64,000 nucleotides of DNA from an uncultured Bacteroidia bacterium (GTDB lineage: Bacteria > Bacteroidota > Bacteroidia > Bacteroidales > UBA932), in contig CACXNA010000015.1 in NCBI GenBank assembly GCA_902768985.1, positions 1-64,000 of the forward strand, in the 5' to 3' direction. The notes below the pieces were generated by a model, which was not told the DNA's origin, did no database searches, and worked only from the letters and a program-made list of their open reading frames with translations. Position 1 is the first letter of the stretch. Every line of letters starts with the position of its first letter. A program made the position numbers and the translations under genes. Of the stretch, positions 16,228 to 24,068 are shown piece after piece.

Positions 16228-17678
16228 TACAGCGATTCGTACGGGTCGTATTTCTGTGCCAGGGTGCCGGTCAGCTGGCCGAGCACCTCGAAGTAGGGCG
16301 ATCCGTCGATGATGGTGAGCTTGTACACGGTGTCATCCACCTTGTAATACTCCTCACCGTCGAGGGTGATCGTTTCGTAGTCGTCAGGCAGCTCGTTGAC
16401 CAGGGCGCCCGCAGGCGGGACGATGGTCACGTACTTGCCGTCCTTGTCCTTGATGAAGAACACGCCGTCCTGGTAGAAGTACTCCACGCCGGCGTCGGCG
16501 TAGCTCTGCACCAGGCCGAGGCGGTCGGCCTCCTTGTAGGACTGGGCAGCGCGCTCCGTGTTGAGGGCGATGTCCGCGTTCTGCTTGGCGATCGTGGCGT
16601 TGTTGGCCGCGATGGTCGCATTCTGGCTGGCGATGGTCTGCGCGTTCTCGTTGATCGTACGGTACGTGTTGGCCACGTCGTAGTAGTAGGCGAAGTTGCA
16701 GGCCGTGTAGATGATATTGTCCAGGATGGCGTCGACGACGATGCCGAACGGAGGACGGCTCACGTAGTAGTAGCCACCATAGTAGCGGTAGTAGATGCCG
16801 TCAAGCAGGTAGTACGGGATCCCTGCGTACACCACGCGGGTGCGGCGGGCCGGCAGGTAGGAGACGCGGTAGCCGAAGTAGTGGCGGCCGCCGTCCCAGA
16901 AGCGGACGGCGCGTCCGTACGGCATCGGGTCGCGGTGGCGCGGCGGGACGCGCTCCATGTTGTGGCCGGGACCCGGGCGCATCTTGATGTGGTGCGGCTC
17001 GCGGCCGCCCTCGAAGTTGCGCGGGGTGCCGGGGCGCTCACGCACGGTGCGGGGGGCATCCGGCTTCACGCTCATGCCCGGCTGGGGCTGGTTGCGGTTG
17101 ACGCTGCCGCCCGGCGAATTGGGACGCTGGCGGTTCTCCGCCTGCGGCTCATTGCGGCGCGGCTCGTCGCGGCGCGGCTCCGGCTTGCGGACATTGCTGC
17201 CGCTGCGGGACGGCTGGTCGCCGCTGCGCGGGGCCTGGGCCCGCGGCTGCTCTTTCGGCTGCTGAGGCTGGGCCTTCGGCTGGGAAGGAGCGCTGGGCTG
17301 GCTGGAAGCCTTCGGCGGCTGCTGCGGCTGGGCCTTCGGCTGCGGTTGGGTCCGCTGCTGCGGGGCCGTACGCTGCGGGGCCGTACGCTGCGGCTGCGAC
17401 TGCGGGGCAGAGCGCTGCGGTTGTGCGGAGCTATGGGACTGGGAGCTGCGGTTCACGGAACCGAGGCCCTTGGTATTGCCGGACTGACCGGCGCTTCTGT
17501 TCTGGGAAGCAGGTGCGGACATCGAAGAGGAAGGACGGGTGCCGCCGTTGTTGCGGGCATTGCCGCCGCCCGATCCACCGCGGGAATTGCTGCCGCCCCT
17601 GGTCTGAGCGTCTACGGGGACCGCGATCATAGCCGCTGCGGCTACTGCGATCAGGGAGAGTGTGGTCAAGCGTTTCAT
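16227..17678 (-). CDS. Secreted low-complexity DUF6515-like protein
   Basis: A 483-residue exported protein of unknown function. Signal peptide (residues 1-24, VPVDAQ), a long disordered region rich in Q, P, S, R and N (about 25-230), then a tyrosine/glycine-rich segment (YYRYYGGYYYVSRPPFG) typical of DUF6515 proteins. A coiled stretch with ATIA-x3-N repeats (about 345-380) follows, and a beta-rich C-terminal domain with repeated EYYKVDDTVY-like strands. It starts 12 bases after namZ and overlaps murI by one base, placing it among wall-turnover genes; an envelope role is inferred. Confidence 0.75.
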   Translation of the reverse strand: MKRLTTLSLIAVAAAAMIAVPVDAQTRGGSNSRGGSGGGNARNNGGTRPSSSMSAPASQNRSAGQSGNTKGLGSVNRSSQSHSSAQPQRSAPQSQPQRTAPQRTAPQQRTQPQPKAQPQQPPKASSQPSAPSQPKAQPQQPKEQPRAQAPRSGDQPSRSGSNVRKPEPRRDEPRRNEPQAENRQRPNSPGGSVNRNQPQPGMSVKPDAPRTVRERPGTPRNFEGGREPHHIKMRPGPGHNMERVPPRHRDPMPYGRAVRFWDGGRHYFGYRVSYLPARRTRVVYAGIPYYLLDGIYYRYYGGYYYVSRPPFGIVVDAILDNIIYTACNFAYYYDVANTYRTINENAQTIASQNATIAANNATIAKQNADIALNTERAAQSYKEADRLGLVQSYADAGVEYFYQDGVFFIKDKDGKYVTIVPPAGALVNELPDDYETITLDGEEYYKVDDTVYKLTIIDGSPYFEVLGQLTGTLAQKYDPYESL

Positions 17679-17690
17679 AATTGTGTGATT

Positions 17691-18977
17691 TTAGTAAATG
17701 TAATACTTCTTGGACAGGGCTTTGAAAGCGGGGACGTCCGCGGACCAGAAGTCGGCGATGTCGGAGACTTTCATCGTCCGTCCAAACGTATTACTGACAA
17801 AATCAGTGCCGCAAACTTTATTGAACATGGAAAGCCTGTCTGAGGCCCCTGAAATGGGGTTTTTCTGGTAGAGTTCCCAGACGGCCTGCATCACGTAGAA
17901 CTGCGTGAGGGTGAGCGTCGCGGCTTCGTAGTCGGTGTAGTAGTACTGGACGCCGTGGATGAGTTTGCCCGACAGGCGCCCCGAAATCGGCTGGTAATGG
18001 ATGGTGCGCCAGGCCACGCCCGGGACGTGGTAGCTGTCCAGCTTCTCCTTTAACTGATCGGCGTCGACCCACTCCTCGGCGAAGGTCGCGAAGGGGAGGG
18101 TGTAGCCGATGCCGATGTTGAGGTAGTTGTACATCTCGCCGCAGAGGCCCGCGGAAGGGTAGCAGATGGCTGTCTCGGCGTAGGGGATGTTCGGGGAGGG
18201 GAGGATCCATGGGAGACCCGTGTCATTGAAGAGCATGTCGCGCGTCCAGCCCTCCATCGGGATGACGGTGAGCTTACACTTCAGCGGCGCGGCCTTGCCG
18301 TTCTGGCCGCGGTTCAGGCCCTCCTCGTTGATGAGGGTGGCGAGCTCGCCAACCGTCAGGCCGTAGACATAGGGGATCTTGTACTGGCTGACGAAGGAAT
18401 GGAAACCGTCGCGCACGAGCGGCCCCTCGACCTTGCGACCGCCCAGCGGGTTGGGGCGGTCGAGCACCATCACGGGGATGCCCATCTCCGCGCAGGTGCG
18501 CATCACCAGGCCCAGCGTGGAGATGAAGGTGTAGGAGCGGCTGCCCACGTCCTGAATGTCGTAGACCATGATGTCCACGCCCTGGAGCATCTCCTTCGTG
18601 GGCTGGCGGGTGCTGCCGAAGAGCGAGTGTACCGGCAGGCCGGTGTGCTCGTCCTTGCCGGATTCGACCTTGCCGCCGGCATAGACGTCGCCGCGCACGC
18701 CGTGCTCGGGGGCGTAGAGCGCCACGAGCTTCACGTTCGGCGCCTCGAAGAGGATGTCGATGGTGGAGTTGAGCTGGCTGTCAACGCCCGAAGGGTTGGT
18801 GACCAGGCCGACGCGCTTGCCTTCCAGGCCCGCGAAGCCGCGGTCCCGCAGGACCTCGATGCCCGGCTTGACCTTCGGAGCGGAGGATTCAGCGGGGGAG
18901 GCGGCGTTGGCGCAGGCGGCTAGGATGAGCAGCGCCGCCGCGCAAAGAAGGTGACGGTAATGGTGGCGAGACAACAT
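17691..18977 (-). CDS. namZ: Exo-beta-N-acetylmuramidase NamZ family (DUF1343), lipoprotein
   Basis: DUF1343 proteins include NamZ, which removes MurNAc from the non-reducing ends of peptidoglycan fragments (GH171). The 428-residue protein has a type II signal peptide with lipobox LAAC and the conserved blocks GLVTNPSGVD, YAPEHGVRG, VYDIQDVGSRSYTF, DRPNPLGG and PSPNIPYAETA. Start at 18977 overlaps the end of the permease gene by 58 bases in another frame, so the two are coupled. The neighbours (SpoIID-like, AmpG-like, MurI) support muropeptide scavenging. Confidence 0.88.
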   Translation of the reverse strand: MLSRHHYRHLLCAAALLILAACANAASPAESSAPKVKPGIEVLRDRGFAGLEGKRVGLVTNPSGVDSQLNSTIDILFEAPNVKLVALYAPEHGVRGDVYAGGKVESGKDEHTGLPVHSLFGSTRQPTKEMLQGVDIMVYDIQDVGSRSYTFISTLGLVMRTCAEMGIPVMVLDRPNPLGGRKVEGPLVRDGFHSFVSQYKIPYVYGLTVGELATLINEEGLNRGQNGKAAPLKCKLTVIPMEGWTRDMLFNDTGLPWILPSPNIPYAETAICYPSAGLCGEMYNYLNIGIGYTLPFATFAEEWVDADQLKEKLDSYHVPGVAWRTIHYQPISGRLSGKLIHGVQYYYTDYEAATLTLTQFYVMQAVWELYQKNPISGASDRLSMFNKVCGTDFVSNTFGRTMKVSDIADFWSADVPAFKALSKKYYIY

Positions 18978-20245
18978 ATCATGACAACGATAAAGAATCC
19001 GACATAGCCGAGGGCTTCCTGCATCCAGCCCGCGAACAGGCCGGGGATCATCATCGACAGGGCCATGAAGGCCGTGCAGATGGCGTAGTGCGAGGTCTTG
19101 AAGGAGCCTTCGGAGAACTGCATCATGTAGAGCATGTAGGCCGTGAAGCCGAAGCCGTAGCCGAACTGGTCGAGGGCGACGAGCGCGAAGATGCTCCAGA
19201 GCGCGGTGGGCTGCACGGCGGCGAGGATGAGGTACACGGCGCAGGGCAGGGCCAGGGCCATGGACATGGGCCACATGGACTTGCGCAGACCTTGTTTGGC
19301 AGCGTACAGGCCGCCCAGGATGCCGCCCACCGTCAGGGCGATGACGCCCACGGTGCCGTACACGAGGCCCGACTGGGCGGTGCTGAGCCCGAGGCCGCCG
19401 GCCTCGACGGGGTCGAGCAGGAAGGGCGTGAGCATCTTGACGGAGAAGGCCTCCGGCAGGCGGTACAGTAACATAAAGGTAATCGCGAGCCAGACGCCCG
19501 GCTTCTTGAAGAAGGTCACCCAGGCCTGTCCGAACTCCCGCAGTACGTCGGAGCCGGAGCGGCAGGGCCCTTCCGGAGCCGTTCTCCCGGGCAGGGTCGA
19601 ACAAGCGGAGCGCTGTTCGATAGCGGAGGAAGGACCGCTGCCGTCCGGCGACTCCACCTTCGGAAGGAATCGGGTGTGCCACAGGGTGATGAGCGCGAAG
19701 AGCACGGCCGAGGCGAACAGGGTGATGCTCCAGGCGCGCGGGATGGCGCCCAGGCGCTCCTCCAGCACGCCCGCCAGTACCACGATCACGCCCTGCCCGA
19801 AGACCGACGCGATGCGGTAGAAGGTGCTGCGGATGCCCACGAAGGTGGCCTGCTGCTTCTGCTCCAGGGCGATCATATAGTAGCCGTCCGCGGCGATGTC
19901 GTGCGTGGCGGAGGCGAAGGCGATGATGTAGAAGATGACCAGCGACCAGCCGAAGACGTCCGGGCTGACGCTCAGCGCGAGGCCGGCGAAGCCGACGGTG
20001 CACAGCAGCTGCATCAGCACGATCCACCAGCGCTTGGTGCGGATCACGTCCACGAAGGGGCTCCACAGGGGCTTGATGACCCAGGGGAGGTAGAGCAGGG
20101 AGGTGTACATGGCCAGGTCACCGTTCGGCATGCCCAGGCGCTTGAACATCGTCACGGAGATGTTGTTGACGATGAAGTAGGGGATGCCCTCGGCGAAGTA
20201 GAGCGTGGGGATCCACCACCAGGGGGAGCGTAGCTTATTCGACAT
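18920..20245 (-). CDS. AmpG-like MFS permease
   Basis: A 12-segment major facilitator of 441 residues resembling AmpG-type muropeptide importers (PWWWIPTLYFAEGIPYF start, FASATHDIAADG in segment 4-5, LDQFGYGFGFTAYMLYMM). The cargo is probably an anhydro-muropeptide or MurNAc-containing sugar, inferred from NamZ immediately downstream. The central loop between segments 6 and 7 carries about 35 extra residues (about 197-232) encoded by a palindromic element that also occurs in ligA. Start MSNKLR overlaps the upstream stop by 11 bases. Confidence 0.85.
   Translation of the reverse strand: MSNKLRSPWWWIPTLYFAEGIPYFIVNNISVTMFKRLGMPNGDLAMYTSLLYLPWVIKPLWSPFVDVIRTKRWWIVLMQLLCTVGFAGLALSVSPDVFGWSLVIFYIIAFASATHDIAADGYYMIALEQKQQATFVGIRSTFYRIASVFGQGVIVVLAGVLEERLGAIPRAWSITLFASAVLFALITLWHTRFLPKVESPDGSGPSSAIEQRSACSTLPGRTAPEGPCRSGSDVLREFGQAWVTFFKKPGVWLAITFMLLYRLPEAFSVKMLTPFLLDPVEAGGLGLSTAQSGLVYGTVGVIALTVGGILGGLYAAKQGLRKSMWPMSMALALPCAVYLILAAVQPTALWSIFALVALDQFGYGFGFTAYMLYMMQFSEGSFKTSHYAICTAFMALSMMIPGLFAGWMQEALGYVGFFIVVMICCLATITVTFFARRRCSS
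19551..19655 (-). repeat. Coding palindromic element type D, copy in the permease gene
   Basis: About 105 bases with complementary ends (GGCAGGGCCCTTCCG against GGAAGGACCGCTGCC). The sequence is clearly related, in opposite orientation relative to coding, to 61301-61402 in ligA, sharing blocks such as CCTTCCTCCGCTATCG and GGAAGGGCCCTGCCG. It is open in frame in both hosts. Confidence 0.85.
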
Positions 20246-22388
20246 CGGTTCCGGGATAATAGTGTTGGAGTATCTTCCTGTAATCAAAGCCGCGGGCGGC
20301 CATCACGGCGGCGCCGATCTGGCAGAGGCCGACGCCGTGGCCCCAGCCGCGGCCGCGCAGGATCCACGCGCCGGCGGGGTCGCGCTCCACCTCGAAGGCG
20401 GAGCTCTTGAGGTGGGAGCTGCTCAGCGCGCGGCGGATCTTCAGTTCCTTGCCGACGACCTCCGTGCGCTGGCTGCCCACGATGCGCAGGTACTTGATGC
20501 GCCCGGACGGGCCGCGCTCGATGGGCTCCAGCGCCTGAATCTCGCCGAAGTCGATGCCGGTGCGCTCGCGCACCAGGGCGGCGAGCTCGTCGGCGCCGTA
20601 GCGGACGGTCCAGTCGTGGAAGTCCTTGGTCGTCTGGTCGTAATCGTTGAGGACCTGCGAGAGGATCTCATCGTTCTCGCAGTCGCACCAGGGGTCGTCG
20701 ACGCACTGCAGGTAGGGGTAGTCGACGTCCTCCCAACAAGTGCTGAAGAGCTCGGTCTTGCCGCCGCAGCACTTCGAATAACGGGTGTCGCAGAGCTGCC
20801 CCTGATAGCGCAGCACCTGGCCCCAGGTCTCGTCGATGACGGTGCGGACGTTGTCGCCCACGGCCATCGTAAGTCCTTGATATCTTTGACAATGGTCATC
20901 CGCGCAGACATCGAAATCCCTGTGCGGGATTTCGACCTTCGGGATCTTCACCCCCTGCGCCCCCTCAAGGGGGATGGCCGGATAATCGCTGTCGCGATCC
21001 GGCCTGCTCGCGGCGAGTCTGTCGCGCATGCGGGCAAGGAGCCAGGAACGGGAGATGACGGCGTGGGCCTTCAGGAGGTTGACGGAGGCGCTGGACTTCA
21101 TCTCGGAGGAAATGACGCTGAGCAGGTAGTCCTCCATGCCCACGAGGTTGACGGCGCGGACCTTGTCGCCCTCGACGATGAATTTCAGGCCGCCGGCGAA
21201 CTTGAGCGTGCGCTTCTGCTGCCAGTGGAAGTCGATGCCGATGACCACGTCGTGCAGGATGAAGGACGGCTCGGCGAAGCGCGTCGAGCGCGTGATGGAG
21301 TCGAAAAAGAGCTCGTCGTAGAGCGCGCCGTTGTAGGCGATGCGGCCGTCGCACCAGCGCACGCGCTGGGGGCCGGCGCCGTCGGAGATGATCTCGAAGC
21401 AGATCTCCTCGGCGGCGAGGATGCCCACGGCCACGCGGGGCTGGGTGCGTGTGAGGCGCCATTCGATCATTTCCTGCTCGTGGGCAGGGATTGTCACCTC
21501 GTCGAGGATGGCCTCCAGCAGCGCGGGCGTCGCTTTCTCGAAGTCCTCGCGGAAGGGGGTCACGAACACGCCCGCCATGTCGGCGGCGCCGGGGCTGACG
21601 GTCAGGTGCTCCTCGCCCACGGCGTCGAAGTGGTGCGAGCGCTTGGCGGAGCGGAGCACCACGAAGCAGCGCCACTCCGCGCCCTTGACGTAGGCGTAGA
21701 GGTTGAATTTGGGTTCCGTCTCGTCCGGGCGGCGGTCGCAGCAGTCCAGCAGGCGGTAGAAGAGCTTGGTCAGGGATTTCGAGGTCGTCGCCTTGAGCGC
21801 GTATACGCCCCGGCAGTAGCCGGGAAATCTGTACAGCGTCGCGTCCTTGACGCTCGCGAGCGCCTCGCCGGGCGCGTCGAGGAAGGCGTCCACCGCCTCC
21901 TCGAGCGGCATCCTGTGGCGCGGCGCCGCCTGGAAGTGCAGGTGGTCGGGCGCGGAGGCGCCGCTGGCCGGGCCGTTGTAGAACGCCGTGAAATCGGGAT
22001 ACTTGCGGGCGAAGTCCAGGATGTCCGGCATGTGGTGCCAGATGGCCTGGGGGAGGTGCTCGTCGCGGACGATCACCAGGTGGTCCTTGAAGATGGGGAA
22101 GGGGTTGATCTGGACGTTGTACGTCCGCCCCTTGCGGCCTTCGAATTTAATATGGTGCTGCTCCGGCGGGCGGTTTTTCTCACAGAGGAAGCAGGGCCGG
22201 GCGGCGATGGCCTCGGGGGAGGTGTCCGCCGTCGAGGAGCCGACCCGCTCGGGGTTCCACTGGATGCGGCAGGGGAGGCCGAAGACCGGGAACTCCCGGG
22301 TCTTGACGGCCTTGAGCGCCCGGAAATTGGTCGCGGCGAGCGGCCATATGGAGAGCTGGTCTTTGATGAATTTACGCAGTTCTTGCAT
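20235..22388 (-). CDS. DUF4922 (HIT-like) and SpoIID/LytB fusion protein
   Basis: A 717-residue two-part protein. The N-terminal half (about 1-300) is DUF4922, with a FLCEKNRP zinc-like segment and a DHLHFQ motif typical of HIT/galactose-1-phosphate uridylyltransferase-like nucleotidyl enzymes. The C-terminal half (about 330-717) is SpoIID/LytB, with EDYLLSVISSEM, LKAHAVISRSW, CGGKTE and GWGHGVGLCQIGA; SpoIID cleaves peptide-free glycan strands. No signal peptide is visible, which is odd for a wall lytic enzyme. A palindromic insertion adds about residues 458-492. Its start overlaps the Nudix stop (TAATG). Confidence 0.85.
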   Translation of the reverse strand: MQELRKFIKDQLSIWPLAATNFRALKAVKTREFPVFGLPCRIQWNPERVGSSTADTSPEAIAARPCFLCEKNRPPEQHHIKFEGRKGRTYNVQINPFPIFKDHLVIVRDEHLPQAIWHHMPDILDFARKYPDFTAFYNGPASGASAPDHLHFQAAPRHRMPLEEAVDAFLDAPGEALASVKDATLYRFPGYCRGVYALKATTSKSLTKLFYRLLDCCDRRPDETEPKFNLYAYVKGAEWRCFVVLRSAKRSHHFDAVGEEHLTVSPGAADMAGVFVTPFREDFEKATPALLEAILDEVTIPAHEQEMIEWRLTRTQPRVAVGILAAEEICFEIISDGAGPQRVRWCDGRIAYNGALYDELFFDSITRSTRFAEPSFILHDVVIGIDFHWQQKRTLKFAGGLKFIVEGDKVRAVNLVGMEDYLLSVISSEMKSSASVNLLKAHAVISRSWLLARMRDRLAASRPDRDSDYPAIPLEGAQGVKIPKVEIPHRDFDVCADDHCQRYQGLTMAVGDNVRTVIDETWGQVLRYQGQLCDTRYSKCCGGKTELFSTCWEDVDYPYLQCVDDPWCDCENDEILSQVLNDYDQTTKDFHDWTVRYGADELAALVRERTGIDFGEIQALEPIERGPSGRIKYLRIVGSQRTEVVGKELKIRRALSSSHLKSSAFEVERDPAGAWILRGRGWGHGVGLCQIGAAVMAARGFDYRKILQHYYPGTDVE
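20911..21015 (-). repeat. Coding palindromic element type E/F, copy in DUF4922-SpoIID
   Basis: About 105 bases made of consecutive hairpins: TCGAAATCCC/GGGATTTCGA, a CCCCCTTGAGGGGG block followed by CGCAGGGGGT, and GGCCGGAT/ATCCGGCC. The middle module recurs in the methyltransferase gene near 49770-49800 in the same reading frame (GAQGV). Confidence 0.85.
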
Positions 22389-22957
22389 TACAGGAGGGCC
22401 AGGAGTGCGTTCTTGATACGGTGGTATTCCCCTTCGAAATTGGGGGTCAGGATGCCTTTGCCGATGGCCTGCTCGATCTCCTCGAAGGTCCAGAAGCGGC
22501 CGCCGGCGAGCTCATCGGGGTCCGGGTGGATCTCATATTCGCCGACCGCGGCGAACACGTTCACCAGTTCGCATTCGTCGGCAGACTCGAAGACATAGTG
22601 GCAGAGCCCCTGGGGTAGGAAATCGTGCAGCCCGAGCTCCTCGGCCGCCTCGCGGTAGAGGGCCTCGGAGATGTATTCCCCGTAGGCGACGTGGCCGCCC
22701 ACGGCGGTGTCCCAGTAGAGGGGAAGGAGGTCTTTGTGGGCGCCGCGCTGCTGGAGGTATAGCTCGCCGCGGCGGTTGATGACGTGCAGGTGGACGACGG
22801 GGTGGAGCGGCTTGGCGCCGTGGTGGACCATCTCCCGGGGCGCCTGGGCGCGCACGTTGCCGAGCTCGTCCACAATGGGGAGCATTTCCGCGGCGGTGCC
22901 GCGCTTACAGCCTTTCAGGAGCGGCGCGGGCGAAACGGGGTAAATCAGTTCGACCAT
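22388..22957 (-). CDS. Nudix hydrolase
   Basis: A 189-residue Nudix protein with a complete Nudix box (GGHVAYGE-x7-REAAEELGL). The N-terminal VHLHVINRRGELYLQQR segment and length resemble the isopentenyl-diphosphate isomerase-like/YfcD branch that acts on nucleotide-linked or other pyrophosphates; substrate is unknown. Start MVELIYPV at 22957 lies 4 bases after the HU-like gene, and the stop overlaps the next start by one base, so it is co-translated with the DUF4922-SpoIID fusion, whose DUF4922 half is also nucleotide-related. Confidence 0.88.
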   Translation of the reverse strand: MVELIYPVSPAPLLKGCKRGTAAEMLPIVDELGNVRAQAPREMVHHGAKPLHPVVHLHVINRRGELYLQQRGAHKDLLPLYWDTAVGGHVAYGEYISEALYREAAEELGLHDFLPQGLCHYVFESADECELVNVFAAVGEYEIHPDPDELAGGRFWTFEEIEQAIGKGILTPNFEGEYHRIKNALLALL

Positions 22958-22961
22958 GGCA

Positions 22962-23792
22962 TCAGTAATTGATGATCCGCAGTTCGTCCGGGCTATAAAG
23001 CAGGGTGTCGATGAAGTCCGGGGCCACGCGGGCGAGGACCATGAAGGCGACGAGCGCGACGATCGCAACGCTGATGAGGATAATCAAAAGGATGATCCAG
23101 ACCGGGAGACCTTTCCGCTCGGGCTCCTTCCAGTCGTCGTGGATCCAGGCCGCCGGGTAGGTGGCCGGCCGGGACTTGGGTTCCTCTTCCTCGCTTTCCG
23201 GCTCTGACTCTTCCGTCTGCTCGGAAGCCTCCTTGTCGTCATTCGCCGGCTCGACCGGCGAATCTCCTTCCTCCGTCCCGACCGTCTCGGGGGCCTCCTC
23301 TTCGACCGGCTCAACGGTCTCCGCCCCTGGCAGTGGCACGTCGATGACGACCGGCTCCTGCTCTTCGGGCTCCAGGCTCTTCAGGGAGACGGGCTCCAGG
23401 CCCACGCCGGCGGGGTAGATGTCCAGCCCCTCGTCGGGGACGAAGAACAGCGTGTTCTCCCGCGTGGCGCGCAGGCGCCCCAGGCCCGGGAGGACGATGG
23501 TCTTGCGCTCCTCGAGCACGCTTTTCAGCTCGGCGAGGTATTGGGTGATATAGGCGGCGGATGCTTCGCGCGTGATCTGGTTGGCTTCGGCGTAGAACTT
23601 GATCAACAGGCTGTCCTCCAGGCGGCTGGGATAGAAGGAAAGCCGCCGGTAGGGGGGATGGATGGTGTAGCCCTTGTCGGAGAAGGTCGCAGGGACCATC
23701 TCGGCCACAAAGGTGCCGACACCGGGAAGGCCTACCTGATCGTGTTCGAGGATCAGTTCGCCCACCATTCTGGACAGTAAATCGATATCCAT
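22962..23792 (-). CDS. HU-CCDC81-like domain protein with C-terminal membrane anchor
   Basis: The N-terminal 140 residues (MDIDLLSRMVGELILEHD..., LPGVGTF, LPGLGRLRA) match the duplicated HU-like domain of HU-CCDC81 proteins in Bacteroidota, which are often joined to a SPOR domain. Here an acidic E/P-rich linker (about 140-210) leads to a single transmembrane segment (about 226-252, VWIILLIILISVAIVALV) and a short tail with no SPOR domain. The orientation implies a cytoplasmic DNA-binding-like head at the membrane. It is the first gene of the minus-strand run and has its own -7 box. Confidence 0.75.
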   Translation of the reverse strand: MDIDLLSRMVGELILEHDQVGLPGVGTFVAEMVPATFSDKGYTIHPPYRRLSFYPSRLEDSLLIKFYAEANQITREASAAYITQYLAELKSVLEERKTIVLPGLGRLRATRENTLFFVPDEGLDIYPAGVGLEPVSLKSLEPEEQEPVVIDVPLPGAETVEPVEEEAPETVGTEEGDSPVEPANDDKEASEQTEESEPESEEEEPKSRPATYPAAWIHDDWKEPERKGLPVWIILLIILISVAIVALVAFMVLARVAPDFIDTLLYSPDELRIINY

Positions 23793-23806
23793 ACGCGTAT
23801 GATGTA

Positions 23807-23814
23807 CAAATATA
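23807..23814 (-). promoter_or_regulatory. -7 box heading the wall-turnover operon
   Basis: The minus strand reads TATATTTG, 14 bases before the ATG of the HU-like gene. The -33 region reads GGTG rather than TTTG. Confidence 0.6.
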
Positions 23815-23883
23815 GTGATTTTTCCTTGAATTCCACCTCACTCGCGCGAGAAGTGGATTGCGCGCAAAAAATTGTCAAAATAA

Positions 23884-23914
23884 TTTGCGCATTCAAGAAT
23901 TCTCCGTATATTTG
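23884..23914 (+). promoter_or_regulatory. Consensus promoter of tRNA-Asn
   Basis: TTTG at 23884-23887, exactly 19 bases, TATATTTG at 23907-23914. This is a full match to the Bacteroidota consensus, 30 bases before the tRNA. Confidence 0.88.
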
Positions 23915-23944
23915 CAGTCCCAAAACGCAAGTAGCGGGAAACAT

Positions 23945-24018
23945 TCCTCCTTAGCTCAGTTGGTTAGAGCACCTGACTGTTAATCAGGGGGTCCTGGGTT
24001 CAAGTCCCCGAGGGGGAG
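23945..24018 (+). tRNA. tRNA-Asn (anticodon GUU)
   Basis: Acceptor TCCTCCT pairs with AGGGGGA (one G-U), discriminator G. The D arm TAGCTCAGTTGGTTAGAGCA is typical, and the anticodon stem CCTGA/TCAGG encloses CTGTTAA with anticodon GTT. The T stem CTGGG/CCCCG contains one U-C mismatch. CCA is not encoded. Confidence 0.93.
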
Positions 24019-24021
24019 CAA

Positions 24022-24055
24022 AAAAGCAAGCACCGTAAGATGCTTGCTTTTTTTG
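24022..24055 (+). terminator. Terminator of tRNA-Asn
   Basis: AAAAGCAAGCA pairs with TGCTTGCTTTT, followed by more T. The A-rich 5' side means it could also serve the converging esterase transcript. Confidence 0.85.
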
Positions 24056-24068
24056 TTTGTGTAAATTC

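Noticed and set aside
17691-20066. A 791-codon minus-strand frame that would join a permease-like region to NamZ
   Set aside because: The upstream part is an out-of-frame reading of the MFS permease gene. NamZ begins at its own signal peptide at 18977.
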